64,000 bases of DNA from Maribacter hydrothermalis (GTDB taxonomy: Bacteria; Bacteroidota; Bacteroidia; Flavobacteriales; Flavobacteriaceae): NCBI RefSeq assembly GCF_001913155.1, contig NZ_CP018760.1, forward strand, positions 3,844,001 through 3,908,000, written 5' to 3'. Both the position numbers and the translations under genes were made by a program. Below the pieces are notes generated by a model. That model was not told the DNA's origin, ran no database searches, and worked only from the letters and a program-made list of their open reading frames with translations. Positions 59,633-64,000 of the stretch are shown piece after piece (the first letter of the stretch is position 1; each line of letters begins with the position of its first letter).

Positions 59633-60538
59633 TTATCCTAATTCTGAAAGTTGTTTAAATAATTCTTTTTCTTTATCTGAAAGGTTCGTAGGCATGGTTA
59701 CTTTATAGGTGATGTATAAATCTCCGTAAGTACCTTTTTTCTTATAAACAGGCATCCCTTTTCCTTTTAATTTCACTTTAGTGTCATTTTGGGTTTCTGG
59801 TTTCACCTTTAGTTTTACCTTACCAGTCAAAGTTTTTACCTCAATTGAACTACCTAAAATGGCATCATATAAAGAGATAGATTCATTTTTATACAAATCA
59901 TTTCCAACACGTTGAAAGCTAGTGTTGTTATTTACATCAAAAGTTAAATACAAATCTCCTTTAGGTCCGCCGTTGACACCTTCTCCACCGTAACCAGTAA
60001 TTTTGATAGTTTGACCATCTTCAACCCCGGCCGGAATTGTTATTCTAATTTTCTTTACTCCTAAGTCTAGTGTTTGTTTTTGGTCTTCTAGGATGTCTAA
60101 CAGGTTTAATTTTAAGGTGGCATTTAAATCTTGACCTTTAAATTGTGTATGCCGTTGTCGACCGCCGCTACTAAAACCTCCTCCAGCGCCACCGAACATG
60201 GATTCAAAGAAATCAGAAAAATCTTCATTTGTTCCACCAGCGCTAGAATAGGTTCTTCTATTGCCTGTTGATGAACTGCGCTGATTTTTCTTGGCTTCTT
60301 CAAAAGCATCGGCATGTTCCCAATCTTTACCGTATTGGTCGTACTTTTTTCTTTTTTCGGGATCACTTAAAACTTCGTTTGCTTCGTTAACACGTTGAAA
60401 CTTTTCTTGAGCAGTTTTGTCGTTTGGGTTTAAATCTGGATGAAGTTTACGAGCTAACTTTCTGTATGCTTTTTTAATATCAGCTTGCGAAGCCTTCTTG
60501 TCAATTTCAAGAATTTTATAGTAATCAATAAATTCCAT
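59633..60538 (-). CDS. cbpA: CbpA-type DnaJ homologue (J domain and C-terminal substrate domain)
   Basis: A 301-residue class B J-protein. The J domain (3-70) has [20 protein letters not shown] and the HPDL signature in [12 protein letters not shown] Gly/Ser/Arg-rich linker (80-135) includes [17 protein letters not shown], and the C-terminal peptide-binding domains follow ([28 protein letters not shown] [24 protein letters not shown]). The zinc-finger of DnaJ is absent, which separates CbpA from DnaJ. It recruits DnaK to substrates. Regulation by the adjacent CbpM is expected. Confidence 0.92.
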   Translation of the reverse strand: MEFIDYYKILEIDKKASQADIKKAYRKLARKLHPDLNPNDKTAQEKFQRVNEANEVLSDPEKRKKYDQYGKDWEHADAFEEAKKNQRSSSTGNRRTYSSAGGTNEDFSDFFESMFGGAGGGFSSGGRQRHTQFKGQDLNATLKLNLLDILEDQKQTLDLGVKKIRITIPAGVEDGQTIKITGYGGEGVNGGPKGDLYLTFDVNNNTSFQRVGNDLYKNESISLYDAILGSSIEVKTLTGKVKLKVKPETQNDTKVKLKGKGMPVYKKKGTYGDLYITYKVTMPTNLSDKEKELFKQLSELG

Positions 60539-60777
60539 AGGTCTTTAAGTTCTGTCTTAAAGATACAAAAAGGAAAAAGTTATTCCTATGACCATTGCTA
60601 TCATTTAAATGGTCTTTTTGTCGAAATTATAGATATCATAACATTAGTAAATTCGGGGGTAATCTTTGTAGCTATCAACAAAAAGCCTTTTTTTATTGTT
60701 AATTACTTTAACAGCTAGGGGTTTTATTTTTTGTTCAGTGGTGCTATCTTTAGCATCACTTTCATAAAACTTATTAA

Positions 60778-62640
60778 ATGTCCCAAGACACTCAATATAC
60801 CGAAGATAATATACGCTCGCTCGATTGGAAAGAACACATCCGATTAAGACCGGGTATGTATATTGGTAAATTGGGAGATGGCTCGTCAGCTGATGACGGT
60901 ATCTATATTCTCTTAAAAGAAGTAATAGATAACTGTATCGATGAGTTTGTAATGGGTGCTGGTAAGACTATAGAAATCACTATAAAAGATAAGATTGTTA
61001 AAGTTAGGGATTATGGTCGTGGAATTCCACTTGGGAAGGTAGTGGACGTAGTTTCTAAAATGAACACGGGTGGTAAATATGATAGTAGGGCATTTAAAAA
61101 ATCAGTTGGACTAAACGGTGTAGGTACTAAAGCAGTAAATGCGTTATCTAGTTTTTTTGAGGTGCAATCATCTAGGGATAACCAATTAAAAACAGCTCAA
61201 TTCAGTTCTGGTAATCTCGAAAACGAAATAGGCCCAGAAGATACCAGTAAAAGAAAAGGTACGAAAGTGACTTTTATTCCTGATGAAGCTATTTTTAAAA
61301 ATTATAAGTACCGTAATGAGTATGTAGAACGCATGCTTAAGAACTACGTATATCTTAATCCTGGATTAACTATAGTTTTCAATGGAGAAAAATTCTATTC
61401 TGAAAACGGATTAAAAGATCTTCTTGAAGATAATAATAATATAGATGATATGCTTTATCCTGTTATTCATTTAAAAGGAGAAGATATTGAAGTAGCTATT
61501 ACGCATAGTAAAACACAATATAGCGAAGAATACCATTCTTTCGTTAATGGACAACATACCACGCAAGGAGGAACGCACCAGGCAGCGTTTAGGGAAGCTA
61601 TAGTGAAAACTATTCGTGACTTTTATGGTAAAAATTATGACGCTTCAGATATTAGGAAATCTATTATTTCTGCAATTGCCCTGAAAGTAATGGAGCCTGT
61701 TTTTGAGAGTCAAACTAAAACGAAATTAGGCTCTACTGATATGGGTGGAGATTTCCCGACTGTGCGTACCTATATAAATGACTTCATTGGTAAGTATTTA
61801 GATAATTACCTCCACAAAAACACAGATACAGCAGAAAAGCTTCAGCGTAAAATTATGATGGCTGAAAAAGAACGGAAAGAGCTTTCTGGTATTCGTAAAC
61901 TAGCACGCGATCGTGCTAAAAAAGCAAGTTTGCACAATAAAAAACTTCGTGACTGTAGGGTGCATTTAAGTGATATGAAACATGATCGTAGATTAGAAAG
62001 TGCCTTGTTTATTACAGAGGGAGATTCTGCATCAGGTTCTATTACAAAATCTAGAGATGTTAATACACAAGCCGTGTTTAGTTTAAAAGGTAAACCTTTG
62101 AATTCGTACGGTATGTCTAAGAAGATTGTATACGAAAATGAAGAGTTCAACCTTTTACAGGCTGCACTGAATATTGAAGAATCTATTGAAGATTTACGAT
62201 ATAATAACATTATAATTGCTACCGATGCAGATGTTGATGGTATGCATATTCGGTTATTGTTAATTACTTTTTTTCTGCAATTTTTTCCTGAACTTATAAA
62301 AGAAAATCATCTATATATTCTACAAACCCCATTATTTAGGGTGCGAAATAAGAAAGAAACCATTTATTGTTATAGTGATGAAGAGCGTCAGCATGCCATA
62401 AACAAGTTAACCGGTAAGCCAGAAATTACGCGTTTTAAAGGGTTAGGTGAAATTTCACCCGATGAGTTTAGGCATTTTATTGGCGATGATATTAGATTGG
62501 AACCTATAATGCTGGATAAGGCAATGTCAATTGAAGAATTGTTAAGTTTTTATATGGGAAAAAACACCCCTGATAGACAAAAATTTATCATTAACAATCT
62601 TAAAGTTGAAGTTGACTTAATTAAGGATAAAGTAGTATAA
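60778..62640 (+). CDS. parE: DNA topoisomerase IV subunit B
   Basis: A 620-residue type IIA topoisomerase ATPase subunit. GHKL ATPase motifs are [16 protein letters not shown] (about 45-60, N-box), [13 protein letters not shown] (G1) and [15 protein letters not shown] (ATP lid). The transducer and TOPRIM domains follow with [12 protein letters not shown] and [14 protein letters not shown] (metal Asp triad), then [13 protein letters not shown]. At about 620 residues it lacks the extra insert of E. coli GyrB and fits ParE. It decatenates daughter chromosomes with ParC, encoded 25 bp downstream in the same operon. TATCTTTA, one base off the -7 consensus, lies about 30 bp upstream. Confidence 0.93.
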   Translation: MSQDTQYTEDNIRSLDWKEHIRLRPGMYIGKLGDGSSADDGIYILLKEVIDNCIDEFVMGAGKTIEITIKDKIVKVRDYGRGIPLGKVVDVVSKMNTGGKYDSRAFKKSVGLNGVGTKAVNALSSFFEVQSSRDNQLKTAQFSSGNLENEIGPEDTSKRKGTKVTFIPDEAIFKNYKYRNEYVERMLKNYVYLNPGLTIVFNGEKFYSENGLKDLLEDNNNIDDMLYPVIHLKGEDIEVAITHSKTQYSEEYHSFVNGQHTTQGGTHQAAFREAIVKTIRDFYGKNYDASDIRKSIISAIALKVMEPVFESQTKTKLGSTDMGGDFPTVRTYINDFIGKYLDNYLHKNTDTAEKLQRKIMMAEKERKELSGIRKLARDRAKKASLHNKKLRDCRVHLSDMKHDRRLESALFITEGDSASGSITKSRDVNTQAVFSLKGKPLNSYGMSKKIVYENEEFNLLQAALNIEESIEDLRYNNIIIATDADVDGMHIRLLLITFFLQFFPELIKENHLYILQTPLFRVRNKKETIYCYSDEERQHAINKLTGKPEITRFKGLGEISPDEFRHFIGDDIRLEPIMLDKAMSIEELLSFYMGKNTPDRQKFIINNLKVEVDLIKDKVV

Positions 62641-62665
62641 ATTAAATTAATACGATTGCTTCTGA

Positions 62666-64000
62666 ATGGAAGAAAATGACGATTTGAACGAGGAAATAAA
62701 CGAAAACCTTTCCGAAGAGAGTAATACTAATAATATCGATACTTCCGAGGCGTTGACCAGGGTTTCTGGTATGTACAAAGATTGGTTTTTAGATTATGCC
62801 TCGTATGTAATTTTAGAACGAGCCGTTCCCGCAATTGAAGATGGTTTTAAACCGGTGCAACGCAGAATTATGCATTCTTTAAAAGAGTTGGATGATGGTC
62901 GTTACAACAAGGTTGCTAATGTGGTTGGGCATACCATGCAATATCACCCGCACGGTGATGCCAGTATTGCCGATGCCATGGTGCAAATTGGTCAAAAAGA
63001 TTTGTTGATCGATACCCAAGGAAACTGGGGAAATATACTAACAGGGGACAGGGCAGCTGCTTCAAGGTATATTGAAGCACGTCTTTCCAAATTTGCGTTA
63101 GAGGTTATATTTAGTCCGAAAATAACCGAATGGCAAGCTTCTTATGATGGAAGAAAGAAAGAACCTGTAAATTTACCTGTAAAGTTTCCGCTATTATTGG
63201 CACAAGGTGCCGAGGGAATAGCAGTAGGGCTTTCAACTAAAGTATTGTCACATAATTTTGTTGAGCTTATAGATGCTTCAATTAAGCATTTAAAAGGACA
63301 GCGTTTTAAAATTTATCCAGATTTCCAAACCGCTGGTATTATTGATATTACCAATTATAATGACGGACTTAGAGGTGGTAAAATTAGGGTTCGAGCTAAA
63401 ATTTCTCAATTAGATAAGAATACACTGGTAATCAATGAAATACCGTATGGTACTAATACTGGTAGTTTAATAGATTCCATCTTAAAAGCTAACGATAAAG
63501 GTAAGATTAAAATCAAAAAAATTGAGGATAATACGGCTGCCGATGTCGAGATTTTAATTCATTTACCTTCAGGTATTTCGCCAGATAAAACTATTGATGC
63601 GCTATATGCATTTACCGCATGTGAATCTTCAATTTCTCCCTTAGGTTGTATAATCGAAGACAATAAACCCCTTTTTATCGGGGTAACCGAAATGCTTAGG
63701 AGGTCTACAGATTCTACGGTAGATTTATTAAAACAAGAATTAGAAATTCAATTAGCGGAATTAGAAGAGCAGTGGCATTTTGCATCTTTAGAGCGCATTT
63801 TTATTGAAAATAGAATTTATCGGGACATAGAGGAAGAGGAGACTTGGGAAGGTGTAATTGCCGCCATTGATAAAGGATTGGCTCCTTTTACAAAGCATTT
63901 AAAGCGTCCGGTTACGGAGGAAGATATTACTAGGCTAACAGAAATTAGAATTAAAAGGATATCAAAATTCGATTTAGACAAGGCGCAACAATATTTAGAA
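62666..64000 (+). CDS. parC: DNA topoisomerase IV subunit A, cut by the right window edge
   Basis: The frame is open from ATG 62666 to the end of the window, 445 codons, so the C-terminal domain is missing. An acidic N-terminal extension (1-30) precedes the winged-helix/tower breakage domain: RAVPAIEDGFKPVQRRIMHSL, the YHPHGDASIADAM quinolone-determining region and SRYIEARL with the nucleophile Tyr135. In the E. coli GyrA numbering of that region, position 83 is Ala (Ala99 here) and 87 is Asp (Asp103). It works with ParE directly upstream. GyrA is the alternative, but the adjacent parE-type subunit and this sequence style favour ParC. Confidence 0.93.
   Translation, partial: MEENDDLNEEINENLSEESNTNNIDTSEALTRVSGMYKDWFLDYASYVILERAVPAIEDGFKPVQRRIMHSLKELDDGRYNKVANVVGHTMQYHPHGDASIADAMVQIGQKDLLIDTQGNWGNILTGDRAAASRYIEARLSKFALEVIFSPKITEWQASYDGRKKEPVNLPVKFPLLLAQGAEGIAVGLSTKVLSHNFVELIDASIKHLKGQRFKIYPDFQTAGIIDITNYNDGLRGGKIRVRAKISQLDKNTLVINEIPYGTNTGSLIDSILKANDKGKIKIKKIEDNTAADVEILIHLPSGISPDKTIDALYAFTACESSISPLGCIIEDNKPLFIGVTEMLRRSTDSTVDLLKQELEIQLAELEEQWHFASLERIFIENRIYRDIEEEETWEGVIAAIDKGLAPFTKHLKRPVTEEDITRLTEIRIKRISKFDLDKAQQYLE

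Noticed and set aside
60485..60718. 77-residue plus-strand frame upstream of parE
   Set aside because: It begins antisense to cbpA and shows no coding character.

Overview
The window looks like chromosomal DNA of a marine-type flavobacterium (Bacteroidota, Flavobacteriaceae). It is AT-rich. Promoters follow the Bacteroidetes TTG/TTTG - about 20 bp - TAnnTTTG pattern, and Shine-Dalgarno sites are almost absent. Marker families include DUF4290, DUF6340, DUF6146, DUF6787, DUF2911, TIGR02757, a fused CcsBA, bacillithiol BshB1, a T9SS-type C-terminal domain and a SusC-like carboxypeptidase-domain TonB receptor. No CRISPR array, transposase or rRNA was seen. Most of the window is orderly core genome; the only clear mobile DNA is the first 2.95 kb.

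Layout: (1) 1-2950 is the end of an integrated element: a cut ORF, a zinc-ribbon protein, an unknown protein and a tyrosine integrase against the 3' end of a tRNA-Met (CAT). (2) 3.1-12.9 kb holds a START-like protein, a class IV aminotransferase with an altered active site, YqgE, HU, Fmt, RecQ, an AAA_28 ATPase, DUF493, DUF4290, MurA, a pirin and a VOC protein. (3) 13.1-20.7 kb holds an M20 amidohydrolase, a DUF6340 lipoprotein, a photolyase-SDR-SRPBCC operon with an operator-like repeat, a T9SS-secreted protein and a DUF2911 protein. (4) 20.8-26.4 kb is an operon for a large exported PIG-L deacetylase, a 37-residue membrane protein, a sodium:solute symporter and galactokinase. (5) 26.5-29.9 kb is an operon of MscS channel, lipoprotein, Maf, KdsC-type phosphatase and DUF2520 protein. 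(6) 30.0-38.8 kb holds CcsBA, an M14 peptidase, a repeat-like intergenic element, a trans-sulfuration-type PLP enzyme, BshB1 and a TPR sensor kinase. (7) 39.4 kb is tRNA-His, followed to 45 kb by secreted hydrolases (M28, SGNH, S10) and small envelope proteins. (8) 45.1-50.1 kb holds TIGR02757, CPBP, a LolD-like ABC ATPase, FolE and a sulfite-oxidase/cytochrome c pair. (9) 50.1-54.3 kb is a TonB receptor with a His/Glu-rich loop and its small His-rich neighbour, then DUF genes. (10) 54.4-58.0 kb holds SerA, SerC, a LuxC-type acyl-CoA reductase and a divergent ferredoxin. (11) 58.2-64.0 kb holds YchF, CbpM/CbpA and topoisomerase IV (parE, and parC running off the right edge).

Cooperating sets: PIG-L deacetylase, symporter and galactokinase look like an outside-to-inside sugar route. 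SerA and SerC are two steps of serine synthesis. BshB1 next to a sulfur-amino-acid PLP enzyme fits low-molecular-weight thiol metabolism. The molybdo-enzyme and cytochrome c form a likely sulfite-oxidising electron-transfer pair. The best candidates for something undescribed are the 37-residue membrane protein at 23751-23864, the Lys-to-Asp class IV aminotransferase at 3598-4443, the promoterless-looking integrase behind tRNA-Met, and the heptad-repeat metal-binding-like loop of the TonB receptor. All functional statements rest on recognised motifs and family knowledge; no search was run.
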